Part shown: positions 26,995 through 34,220 of the stretch, one piece after another
How positions within the stretch are numbered: position 1 is the stretch's first letter
Layout: each line of letters opens with the position of its first letter
NCBI GenBank assembly: GCA_030425285.1
Contig: JAUIAY010000005.1
Coordinates: 1 to 64,000, forward strand
Direction: 5' to 3'
DNA: 64,000 bases
From: Bacteroidia bacterium
Lineage (GTDB): Bacteria > Bacteroidota > Bacteroidia > Flavobacteriales > Flavobacteriaceae
Made by a program: the position numbers and the translations under genes
Notes under the pieces: generated by a model
The model's database searches: none
Told to the model about the DNA's origin: nothing
What the model saw: the letters and a program-made list of their open reading frames with translations, nothing else

Positions 26995-28251
26995 TTGACT
27001 GAAAAAAGTAAAATAAAAATAAAGAACTTCGGACCAATTAAGGAAGGATTTGGTGATGAATGGATTGATATTAATAAAGTAACTGTTTTAATAGGGAATC
27101 AAGGCAGTGGAAAAAGCACAGTTGCCAAATTAATATCTGTTTTTTCTTGGCTTGAGAAGTCGTTATTCAAACAAACGGTATTAAAAAGAGAGGTCACAAG
27201 AAAATCTAAATTTGAAAATTTTTATTGCGAATATCAAAATTTAAAAAACTACTTTAAACCTAATACTGAAATTGAATTTTTTGGAATAGCTTATCATTTT
27301 CATTACAAAAAAAACAGATTAAGCATTAGTGAAATTAAAGAGAGAAAATATTCCGTTCCAAAAATAATGTATGTACCTGCTGAAAGAAACTTTGTAAGTG
27401 CTGTTTCCCAGCCAGAAAAGCTTAGGTATTTACCTAAAACTTTATATACTTTTCTTGAAGAATTTGATAGATCTAAACAAGAACTTTCTGAATCTTTAAA
27501 AATCCCAATCAACAACCTTAAATTTTCTTATGATAATAAAAAAGGGGAATCTAAAATAATTGGAGAGAATTACAATTTACCTTTATACGAAGCTTCAAGT
27601 GGACTACAATCGTCAATACCATTGTATTTAGTCTCAAAAAATCTTAGTGAAGGAATTAATAGAAATTTTGACAATTCTGTGGCCAAAGAGAGTTTAGAAG
27701 AGATGAGGTTTTTAAGAAATCGTATTCTTACTATTTTAAAAAATGACAAGCTTACTGAAGAACTAAAAAACCAAGCATTGGAACTACTTTCCTCAGTAAC
27801 AAGAAATGATTGCTTCGTAAATATTGTTGAGGAACCAGAACAAAATCTGTTTCCTACTTCTCAATGGGAAATTCTCAAAAAACTTTTGGAATTCAACAAT
27901 TCTAATGTGGAAAATAAGTTAATAATCACAACTCACAGCCCATATTTAGTGAATTTTATGAGCATTGCAATTCAAGCTGACTATTTAAAAAAGAAGTTAT
28001 TTGATTTAAATAACAATAGTTCCTTAATCAAAAAATTGAATACTATTATATCAAGTGATTCCACTCTCCCGTTTTCAGATTTTGTACTATACCAATTAGA
28101 AGAAAAAAATGGAACGATTATTAAATTACCAAACACAGAAGGTATTCCATCTAGTAAAAACTTTTTAAATCAATCATTACATCATGGAAATGATATGTTT
28201 GACAAGCTATTAGAAATTGAACAAGAACTAGAAGTTCAAAAAAGCTCATGA
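26995..28251 (+). CDS. ABC/OLD-type AAA ATPase, candidate defence protein
   Basis: 418 residues of the AAA_15/AAA_21 (ABC-ATPase-like) group that supplies motor/sensor subunits in several anti-phage systems. Visible motifs: the N-terminal strand IKNFGPIKEGFG, Walker A GNQGSGKST at 34-42, MYVPAERNFV near 125-134, a signature-like EASSGLQSSIPL near 199-210, Walker B with catalytic Glu VNIVEEPEQNLFP near 275-287, and an H-loop TTHSPYL near 312-318. There is no TOPRIM domain at the C-terminus, so it is not a complete OLD nuclease. The start is TTG with no better choice in frame. The DNA is clearly AT-richer than its neighbours, which suggests transfer. The next gene overlaps by 4 bp (ATGA). Confidence 0.85.
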   Translation: MTEKSKIKIKNFGPIKEGFGDEWIDINKVTVLIGNQGSGKSTVAKLISVFSWLEKSLFKQTVLKREVTRKSKFENFYCEYQNLKNYFKPNTEIEFFGIAYHFHYKKNRLSISEIKERKYSVPKIMYVPAERNFVSAVSQPEKLRYLPKTLYTFLEEFDRSKQELSESLKIPINNLKFSYDNKKGESKIIGENYNLPLYEASSGLQSSIPLYLVSKNLSEGINRNFDNSVAKESLEEMRFLRNRILTILKNDKLTEELKNQALELLSSVTRNDCFVNIVEEPEQNLFPTSQWEILKKLLEFNNSNVENKLIITTHSPYLVNFMSIAIQADYLKKKLFDLNNNSSLIKKLNTIISSDSTLPFSDFVLYQLEEKNGTIIKLPNTEGIPSSKNFLNQSLHHGNDMFDKLLEIEQELEVQKSS

Positions 28252-28745
28252 GTTTAAACTTTTTCAAAGATGAATGCCAACATGAACCAATTAATATAGA
28301 AACTTTTGGATTGTGTGATGATGACGATAACAATCAAGCATATCCAGATACAAATATTGACAATCAAGATGATTGGATAGCAACAGTTAAAAACACCAAC
28401 AATTTAGATATTGTTTTTACAGCTATTGATAAATGCGTATTAAAAGATGGCGAATTCCCAAATAGAGGGAGGTGTGATTGTATGTTAACCACAGATCAAC
28501 ATCTATATTTGGTTGAACTGAAAAACCAAAAACCCCCATGGCAATCTAATGCAGTTGAACAACTAAAATCAACTATTCAATTTTTACTTGAAAAACATGA
28601 CATTTCTTCTTTTAACAAAAAAAAAGCATTTGCTTGTAATAAAAAGAAAGGAAAATTTGTTTTTATCGATAATGAAGAAAATTTGATGATGTATAGAAAA
28701 ACTGGTTTTCGAATTGACATTCAATCAGAAGTCCTAATAATTTAA
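28248..28745 (+). CDS. PD-(D/E)xK-nuclease-like partner of the ATPase
   Basis: 165 residues, no family recognised with certainty. The segment GRCDCMLTTDQHLYLVELKNQK reads as a PD-(D/E)xK core: Asp77 on the first strand, then Glu90-Leu-Lys92 on the next, followed by a helix with AVEQLKSTIQFL, the position where restriction-like folds often carry Gln. The N-terminus is acidic (LCDDDDNNQAYPD) and the C-terminus forms a short strand-rich end. Its ATG overlaps the ATPase stop (ATGA), so the two are translationally coupled and probably form a complex. If the fold call is right, this is the effector of a two-gene defence module. It could instead be a non-catalytic adaptor. Confidence 0.7.
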   Translation: MSLNFFKDECQHEPINIETFGLCDDDDNNQAYPDTNIDNQDDWIATVKNTNNLDIVFTAIDKCVLKDGEFPNRGRCDCMLTTDQHLYLVELKNQKPPWQSNAVEQLKSTIQFLLEKHDISSFNKKKAFACNKKKGKFVFIDNEENLMMYRKTGFRIDIQSEVLII

Positions 28746-28855
28746 ACCAAAAAGATACTACAACAACATTCATTACGCTCTTAACACATAACAAAGTAGA
28801 GGATTTAGCGAAGCTAATCTAAAGGATTACCTAATATTATTTATCACGAGAAAGT

Positions 28856-29527
28856 CTTTATTAGTCATGATCCACCTTTGATTGACCATGTTCTACTTTT
28901 GATTGGTCATGTTCCACTTGTGATTAACAATGTTCCACCTTTGATTGACCATGTTCCACTTTAGATTGACTATGTTCCACTTTTGATTAGTCATGTTCCA
29001 TCTTTGATTGACCATGTTCCACCTTTGATTAGCCATGTTCTACTTTTGATTGAGTATGTTCCACTTTTGATTGACCATGTTCTACTTTTGATTGAGTATG
29101 TTCCACTTTTGATTGAGTATGTTCCACTTTTGATTGACCATGTTCCACTTTTGATTGACTAGTACAAAGTTTTGATTAAGTGGTACAAACCTTTGATTAA
29201 GTGGTACAAACCTTTGATTAGATGGTACAAAGTTGTGATTGAGTGGTACAATATTTTGATTGGTCGGTACAAAGTTGTGATTGAGTGGTACAAAGTTGTG
29301 ATTAACCACCACAAAGTTGTGATTAGGTGGTACAAACTTTTGATTGATTGGTACAAAGTTTTGATTAGCTACCACAAAGTTTTGATTGGTCACCGCAAAG
29401 TTTTGATTGGTCACCGCAAACTTTTGATTAACCACCACAAAGTTTTGATTAGTTACCGCAAACTTTTGATTGGATGGTACAAAGTTGTGATTGGTCATTC
29501 CAGTCTTTTGACTATTCACCGCAAAAC
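28856..29527. repeat. array of 32 tandem 21-bp repeats with a core change at the midpoint
   Basis: This occupies most of the 854-bp gap between 28745 and 29600. I can align 32 units of exactly 21 bp (672 bp) without a single indel. Each unit is TTTGATT + a variable triplet + an 11-base core. In units 1-14 (28856-29149) the 3' part reads CATGTTCCACT; in units 16-32 (29171-29527) it reads TGGTACAAAGT or CACCACAAAGT-like; unit 15 (29150-29170) is the junction. The variable triplet is purine-purine-N in units 1-31 (GAC, GGT, AAC, GAG, AAG, AGC...). Frames are open on both strands over the right block: minus-strand 29082-29546 would encode 7-residue repeats like NQNFVPL, plus-strand 29172-29534 IKWYKPL. 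Several left-block units carry stops. Bases 28746-28855 hold nothing recognisable. Confidence 0.95.
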
Positions 29528-29539
29528 CATATAACCAAA

Positions 29540-29600
29540 TAACCAAATCAACAGTCTACCGTCTTCGGTCTTCCATCTTCAGTCTTCTGCCTTCCGTCAT
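29540..29600. repeat. short pyrimidine-rich degenerate repeat (GTCTTC-type)
   Basis: Directly after the 21-bp array: five to six degenerate copies of (C/A)(A/G)GTCTTC/CGTCTTC, including ACCGTCTTCGGTC, a 13-mer that recurs at 50996-51008 in the other repeat-rich gap. Probably a dispersed low-complexity element of the genome. Confidence 0.6.
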
Positions 29601-30508
29601 CAACTAATCAGCAAATCCTCCAAAGCAGGTTTTAAATTCACAAATTGAAATTCAAAACCCTTGTTTTCAATTTTTTTAGAACTCACCCGTTGGCTTTCAA
29701 ATAAGAGAATATGCATCTCGCCCAATACCAGTTTCATCATGGTTTTTGGGATGTTGGGTAATATTAAAGGACGTTTTAAGGTGCTAGCAACCGCTTTTGT
29801 CAATTCGGTATTACTCACTGGGTTTGGAGCTACGCCATTAAAGACACCATCCAATTGATGTTGGGCTACATACATAAATATACCTGCCAAATCATCAACA
29901 TGTATCCAGGATTGCCATTGCTTACCACTGCCAAAAGCCGCTCCCATTCCAAATTTGGTGGGTTTAACAATCTGTGGCAAGGCACCTTCTTGGGCATCCA
30001 AAACCAAACCAATACGCACTTTGGATACTGTTATATCCAATGCTTTAAAAGCATCGGCTTCAGTCTCCCACTTTTCAACAACGGTTCCTAAAAAACTATC
30101 GGAATAGGTTGGAAAAGTTTCTTCGTAATAATTGGTCAGAGAATCAGGGTATGCACCAATGGCACTGGCAGAAATTAACTGTTTAACAGTATGTTTTGTA
30201 GTAGAAAGTTTGCTATGGAGTAATCTTAAAGTGTTTATACGACTATCCAAAATCGTTTGTTTGTAGGATGCCGTCCAACGCTTGGCAATACTCGCACCTG
30301 CCAGATTGATGATAGCGTCCACACCATCAAAACAAGCCTCGTCAATTATTTCATCTTTATGATTCCAATAAAAGCCTTTGTAGGTATCCGAGTTTTCAAT
30401 TTTAGATTTGGAAGTCGTTAAATAATGGACCATCCAACCCTTTGCCAAGCATTGTTTTACAATAGCTTGACCAATTAAACCCGTTGCTCCTGTAATGAGA
30501 ACCTTCAT
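29600..30508 (-). CDS. TIGR01777-type NAD(P)-dependent epimerase/oxidoreductase
   Basis: 302 residues of the extended short-chain dehydrogenase fold. MKVLITGATGLIGQAIVKQ is the nucleotide-binding GxxGxxG start; LINLAGASIAKRWT and LISASAIGAYPD (with the usual Tyr replaced by the YY in TNYYEE) are typical of the TIGR01777/YfcH group, as is the C-terminal DUF1731 segment LPNIPKTMMKLVLGEMHILLFESQRV. Substrate unknown. The ATG at 30508 is preferred over a TTG two codons upstream. Confidence 0.93.
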   Translation of the reverse strand: MKVLITGATGLIGQAIVKQCLAKGWMVHYLTTSKSKIENSDTYKGFYWNHKDEIIDEACFDGVDAIINLAGASIAKRWTASYKQTILDSRINTLRLLHSKLSTTKHTVKQLISASAIGAYPDSLTNYYEETFPTYSDSFLGTVVEKWETEADAFKALDITVSKVRIGLVLDAQEGALPQIVKPTKFGMGAAFGSGKQWQSWIHVDDLAGIFMYVAQHQLDGVFNGVAPNPVSNTELTKAVASTLKRPLILPNIPKTMMKLVLGEMHILLFESQRVSSKKIENKGFEFQFVNLKPALEDLLIS

Positions 30509-30668
30509 AAACAATTTTTTGTAAAGATACGGATTACCAACGCCAAAGGTTTTAGGTTTAATTAAGGTTTAACAGATTTAACGGTTGTTAACAGAAAAGC
30601 TAATACGCTGCTTAAATTTCGCTAATTCTTAATTGCTCGAAGCATTTGGCTCTCAAGCTCACCGAATG

Positions 30669-31343
30669 TTAAGAACTTTTTCTAGCTCTTAACATTTCCC
30701 TCTTACCAGGAGGACCAGGTAAGCGTTCTACCTCAAAACCCACGGATTGCATAGCACGTCTCACACTACCTTTAGCCGAATAGGTTACCAAAACACCTTG
30801 AGGTTTTAAAGCCTGATACATTTTAGAAAAAATGGCTTCCGTCCACAAATCAGGTTGTACGCGTGCGCCAAAAGCATCAAAATAAATCAGATTAAAAGTA
30901 TCTATATCAGTAATATCCTGAAAAAATTGCTGGCGTTTGGTTAAAGTGAAATTAGGTGATATAGATTTAGGAACTTCCCATTCCAGTTCATGTATATTGA
31001 AAAACGTTTGGCTGTCACTTCCAAACAGTGTATCATATTGCAATTGATCAATCTCATCTTGAGATACAGGATAAGCTTCAATACCTACATAGTTAATAGG
31101 TACATCTAGTTTTTGGGCTTCCTGAAAAGTCAACATGGCATTGAGTCCAGTTCCAAAACCCATCTCAAGAATAGATATCGGTTCAGAAACATTCTCATGA
31201 TTAGTCACATACTGTAAACCATGCTTAATAAAGACATGCACCGCTTCTTGGTAAGCACCGTGAATGGAATGGTACTGCTCGTTCCAATCTTCAATTTGTA
31301 TGGTCTTGGAGCCGTCTGCAGTCGTAATGATTTTACGTTTCAA
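30669..31343 (-). CDS. mnmD: tRNA (mnm5s2U34)-methyltransferase MnmD
   Basis: 224 residues corresponding to the methyltransferase half of E. coli MnmC: it makes mnm5s2U at the wobble base using S-adenosylmethionine. ILEMGFGTGLNAML is the SAM-binding loop, FNLIYFDAFGARVQPDLWT the catalytic DAF segment, and GPPGKREMLRA the family C-terminus. The FAD-oxidase half is absent, as usual in Bacteroidota. It follows the haem lipoprotein and DUF4920 genes on the same strand (2-bp gap), so they may share a transcript by position only. Confidence 0.95.
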   Translation of the reverse strand: MKRKIITTADGSKTIQIEDWNEQYHSIHGAYQEAVHVFIKHGLQYVTNHENVSEPISILEMGFGTGLNAMLTFQEAQKLDVPINYVGIEAYPVSQDEIDQLQYDTLFGSDSQTFFNIHELEWEVPKSISPNFTLTKRQQFFQDITDIDTFNLIYFDAFGARVQPDLWTEAIFSKMYQALKPQGVLVTYSAKGSVRRAMQSVGFEVERLPGPPGKREMLRARKSS

Positions 31344-31345
31344 TC

Positions 31346-31792
31346 CTATTTAATTAGTAGCTTCTTGATACGTGGAATAGGTCCTGTACATTCGGTTTGA
31401 TGACAGGAAATACAAACATTTACAGCATTATTGAAACGCTCTTCTACAGGAACTTCAGAGTCCTCGTTGAAAATTTCACGTTCAGCATTTAAAAACACAT
31501 TGGAAAAACTCTCAAAAACCTCATTTCGGCCTTTAAGGTCAGTCATTTCCGCTGTATGGATTTTCATAAAATCCATAGGAAATTCGGTTGGTGTTTTGCC
31601 AGCTAGAATATCTTGTTTAATCTTCAGGTTGTCTGCATACATCTGGTTCATGAGATTCGCCATTTCAGAAGGCTCATACATATCATAAACAAACGCTTCC
31701 TTTTCTTCAGTTGGCTCAACCGGTTCTTCAACCTTATTCTGACAACTAAAAAGGACAACCAAAAAACAACATATAGCTATAAGCTGCTTCAT
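31346..31792 (-). CDS. c-type haem lipoprotein with a single CxxCH
   Basis: 148 residues: lipoprotein signal MKQLIAICCFLVVLFSCQ with the lipid Cys, an acidic linker, helices, and near the C-terminus VNVCISCHQTECTGPI, where CISCH is a haem c attachment site. Placing CxxCH at the end of a helical bundle resembles cytochrome c' (c-prime). It may carry electrons or bind gaseous ligands at the outer face of a membrane. Overlaps nothing; starts exactly where the DUF4920 gene ends (0-bp gap). Confidence 0.8.
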   Translation of the reverse strand: MKQLIAICCFLVVLFSCQNKVEEPVEPTEEKEAFVYDMYEPSEMANLMNQMYADNLKIKQDILAGKTPTEFPMDFMKIHTAEMTDLKGRNEVFESFSNVFLNAEREIFNEDSEVPVEERFNNAVNVCISCHQTECTGPIPRIKKLLIK

Positions 31793-32320
31793 TTATTCTT
31801 CAATCAATAAAACACCATCAGCCATGAAAGAATAGGTACGCTTTGGCTCGGTAATGGCTGCTATTTCTTCTTCAGATTTTCCACCATCTTCAGCATAGTG
31901 ACGTTGCTCTTCTACAGAAACTTCAGAAACATAAGCCTGCCCTTGCATAATAACGTCCTTACCTGCAATGTTTTTTGGCATAAAGAAACCATAATCCTTA
32001 AACTTCACCATAACCTCTTCATCATTCCCTAAATCAACACGCATCCAACAGCCTTTCACCTGGCAAACACTGTTTACTTTGCCTACCAATTTAGCCGAAG
32101 TACTATCGCCAACCTGCATAGCCTTAAATTTTTCAGATAAATCGGTAATACTTAACGCATTATCAGCTTCAATTTTTTCACCAAAAGAAGCATAAGCAAT
32201 CTCTTTAGTTTCAGTTTCAACAGCTTCAACTTCGGTAGTTTCAGTTTCAGTAGTTTTTGATTCATTCTTACAAGAAACTACTATAAAAACTAACAATAAT
32301 AGGGACAATATGTTTTTCAT
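31793..32320 (-). CDS. DUF4920 lipoprotein
   Basis: 175 residues with lipoprotein signal MKNILSLLLLVFIVVSC, a Glu/Thr-rich linker, and an OB-fold-like core matching DUF4920: ASFGEKIEADNALSITDL, VGKVNSVCQVKGCWMRVDL and VMVKFKDYGFFMPKN. The two conserved Cys in the CQVKGCW motif suggest metal or haem handling. Its immediate pairing with a CxxCH lipoprotein (0-bp gap) supports a link to cytochromes or metal delivery, which is an inference. Confidence 0.88.
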   Translation of the reverse strand: MKNILSLLLLVFIVVSCKNESKTTETETTEVEAVETETKEIAYASFGEKIEADNALSITDLSEKFKAMQVGDSTSAKLVGKVNSVCQVKGCWMRVDLGNDEEVMVKFKDYGFFMPKNIAGKDVIMQGQAYVSEVSVEEQRHYAEDGGKSEEEIAAITEPKRTYSFMADGVLLIEE

Positions 32321-32407
32321 AATTCTAAAATTTATTTTTTAAAAATTTGCCTCAAATATACAAATTAAATAAGGAAACATTAAGTTTTTTATAAGGGTGA
32401 AATTAAG

Positions 32408-32415
32408 TACTTTTG
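32408..32415 (+). promoter_or_regulatory. -7 element of the ilvE promoter
   Basis: TACTTTTG, 23 bp before the ilvE ATG at 32439. It lies inside the longer open frame starting at 32397, supporting the downstream start. Confidence 0.5.
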
Positions 32416-32438
32416 CATCACCAAAAAACTTATTTAAA

Positions 32439-33509
32439 ATGATAGAAGCAGACATTAACGAAATCGATATAGTAAAAGCAGAAAAAACTAAAATTCATGA
32501 CGTAGATTTTGACAACATCAATTTTGGTCGTGTGTTTACTGATCATATGTTCGTTTGTGATTTTATTGACGGAAAATGGCAACAACCAAAGATAATGCCT
32601 TACCAAGCCATGACCATTGATCCTTCGGCAAGGGTATTTCATTATGGTCAAGCTGTTTTTGAAGGCATGAAGGCCTACAAGGACGATAATGGAGAGGTAT
32701 TTTTATTTAGACCGGAAGACAATCATAGTCGTATTAATAAATCGTCTGCAAGAATGGCCATTCCTGAATTTCCAAAAGAGTACTTTATGAATGGGTTACT
32801 GACCTTGCTAAATTTAGATAAAGCATGGGTTAAACCTGGTGTTGGAAATTCACTTTATATAAGACCGTTTGCCATTGCAATAGATTCTGCCATTGCTGCT
32901 GCTCCTTCAAGTGATTACAGGTTTATGATTATTTGCTCGCCTGCCAAGGCCTATTACACAGGCAAGGTACGTGTATTGATTGCGGAAAAATACAGTCGTT
33001 CTGCCGATGGTGGTGTTGGTTTTGCTAAAGCAGCTGGAAATTATGGCGCACAGTTTTACCCAACAAGTCTTGCTCAAGCCAAAGGATTTCAACAAATCAT
33101 TTGGACAGACGCTAATACCCACGAATATTTAGAAGAAGCTGGAACCATGAACATTTTCTTTAGAATAAATGACAAATTGGTAACAGCTCCTAATAATGAT
33201 AGAATATTGGATGGGATTACTAGAAAGAGTGTCATTCAATTAGCCAAGGATAATAATATTGATATTGAAGTAAGACGTATCAAAGTTGATGAAATTAAAG
33301 AAGCAGCAGTTAATGGTTCTTTAAAGGAAATCTTTGGTACTGGAACAGCAGCGGTAATCAGTCCGGTTTCTGCTTTTGAGCATGCTGGAACTACTTATGA
33401 AATTCCAGATCTTGATGATTCCTATGCAGCTATGTTCAAGAAACAGTTGCTAAATATTCAACATAACATAACTGAAGACAAATATGGATGGCGATATCCA
33501 GTAAAATAA
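32439..33509 (+). CDS. ilvE: branched-chain amino acid aminotransferase
   Basis: PLP enzyme for the last step of Val, Leu and Ile synthesis and the first of their breakdown. 356 residues of fold type IV: FHYGQAVFEGMKAYKDDNG, RPEDNHSRINKSSARM, the Schiff-base Lys in GFAKAAGNYGA, the EEAGTMNIFF motif with the Glu that contacts the PLP ring, and EIFGTGTAAVISPV. The length fits the ~350-residue eukaryote-like BCAT type common in Flavobacteriia. Monocistronic, ended by a strong terminator. Confidence 0.96.
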   Translation: MIEADINEIDIVKAEKTKIHDVDFDNINFGRVFTDHMFVCDFIDGKWQQPKIMPYQAMTIDPSARVFHYGQAVFEGMKAYKDDNGEVFLFRPEDNHSRINKSSARMAIPEFPKEYFMNGLLTLLNLDKAWVKPGVGNSLYIRPFAIAIDSAIAAAPSSDYRFMIICSPAKAYYTGKVRVLIAEKYSRSADGGVGFAKAAGNYGAQFYPTSLAQAKGFQQIIWTDANTHEYLEEAGTMNIFFRINDKLVTAPNNDRILDGITRKSVIQLAKDNNIDIEVRRIKVDEIKEAAVNGSLKEIFGTGTAAVISPVSAFEHAGTTYEIPDLDDSYAAMFKKQLLNIQHNITEDKYGWRYPVK

Positions 33510-33513
33510 ATAA

Positions 33514-33541
33514 AAAAAGCAGCCAGTTGGCTGCTTTTTTT
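33514..33541. terminator. bidirectional terminator between ilvE and the MazG-like gene
   Basis: AAAAAAGCAGCCA / TGGCTGCTTTTTT, a 13-bp stem with a 2-base centre, immediately between the convergent stops; it overlaps the last bases of the MazG-like gene. Confidence 0.9.
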
Positions 33542-33926
33542 ATTTATTGAGTATCTCCTCAATATGTGGTTTAAAATAGTTTGGCCCTTTTAAGACTTTA
33601 CCGTCTTCTCTATAAATTGGCTGCCCATCTTCACCCAATTTACTCATGTTGCTACGTTGAATCTCTTCAAAGACCTCTTCAATTTTGTACTGCAATCCAT
33701 GTTCTATAATAGTGCCACAAAGTATGTAAAGCATATCGCCCAAAGCATCAGCCACCTCAACCAAATCATCATTATTGGCAGCCTCTAAATATTCCTCATT
33801 TTCTTCGCGCATCAACTTATAACGTAACATGTTCTTTTCCAGACCCAAATCGGCTTTAGGAGTCTCTCGATGCCCAATTTTAAAGGCTTTATGGAACATT
33901 TTAACAGCTTCTATTTTATCCTTCAT
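33540..33926 (-). CDS. MazG-like nucleotide pyrophosphohydrolase
   Basis: 128 residues, an all-alpha NTP-PPase. The Mg-binding motif is EENEEYLEA followed by VEVADALGDMLYIL, the EExxE...ExxD pattern of MazG and HisE. A C-terminal tail has NMSKLGEDGQPIYREDGKVLKG, as in the phage/bacterial 'MazG-like' group. It probably hydrolyses non-canonical nucleoside triphosphates. The ATG at 33926 is preferred to the TTG one codon earlier. Divergent from the small membrane protein gene. Confidence 0.85.
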   Translation of the reverse strand: MKDKIEAVKMFHKAFKIGHRETPKADLGLEKNMLRYKLMREENEEYLEAANNDDLVEVADALGDMLYILCGTIIEHGLQYKIEEVFEEIQRSNMSKLGEDGQPIYREDGKVLKGPNYFKPHIEEILNK

Positions 33927-33963
33927 CAATATATTTTGTTTAAATTTGCATAAAATTAAGGAT

Positions 33964-34149
33964 ATGTTTACAAAAGGTCAATTAGTTTTTGGAATTTTAT
34001 TTGCCATTCTATTTATAGGCGTACTGATTTATGCCTATAGAAAAGATATCCAACTTCACAAAAAACATTACAAGGGTAGCATTTGGGTTTTAATTGCCTT
34101 TATTTCTTTTATCCTATTTATTGTTACTATAAAATGGCTTTTTCAATAA
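33964..34149 (+). CDS. 61-aa two-span membrane protein
   Basis: MFTKGQLVFGILFAILFIGVL forms the first helix, a basic loop YRKDIQLHKKHYKG follows, and the second helix is IWVLIAFISFILFIVTI. The ATG at 33964 sits 15 bp after a TAAATTTG -7-like box (33941-33948); a longer frame to 33829 lies in the antisense of the MazG-like gene and is not credible. Flavobacterial genomes have many such conserved two-span mini-proteins; no function is known. Confidence 0.7.
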   Translation: MFTKGQLVFGILFAILFIGVLIYAYRKDIQLHKKHYKGSIWVLIAFISFILFIVTIKWLFQ

Positions 34150-34193
34150 TGTTAGTTAGTATTTTGTAACCGTTATCATACAGTTAAATTCAT

Positions 34194-34201
34194 TATCTTT
34201 G
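34194..34201 (+). promoter_or_regulatory. -7 element of the SRPBCC/GyrI-like gene
   Basis: TATCTTTG, 19 bp before the ATG at 34221. The nearest TTG is 27 bp upstream, longer than usual. Confidence 0.5.
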
Positions 34202-34220
34202 ATAAACTAACTTAACAACA

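Noticed and set aside
28856-29527. CRISPR array
   Set aside because: The period is 21 bp with no spacers of ~30 bp; units are contiguous and differ from each other; no cas genes in the window.
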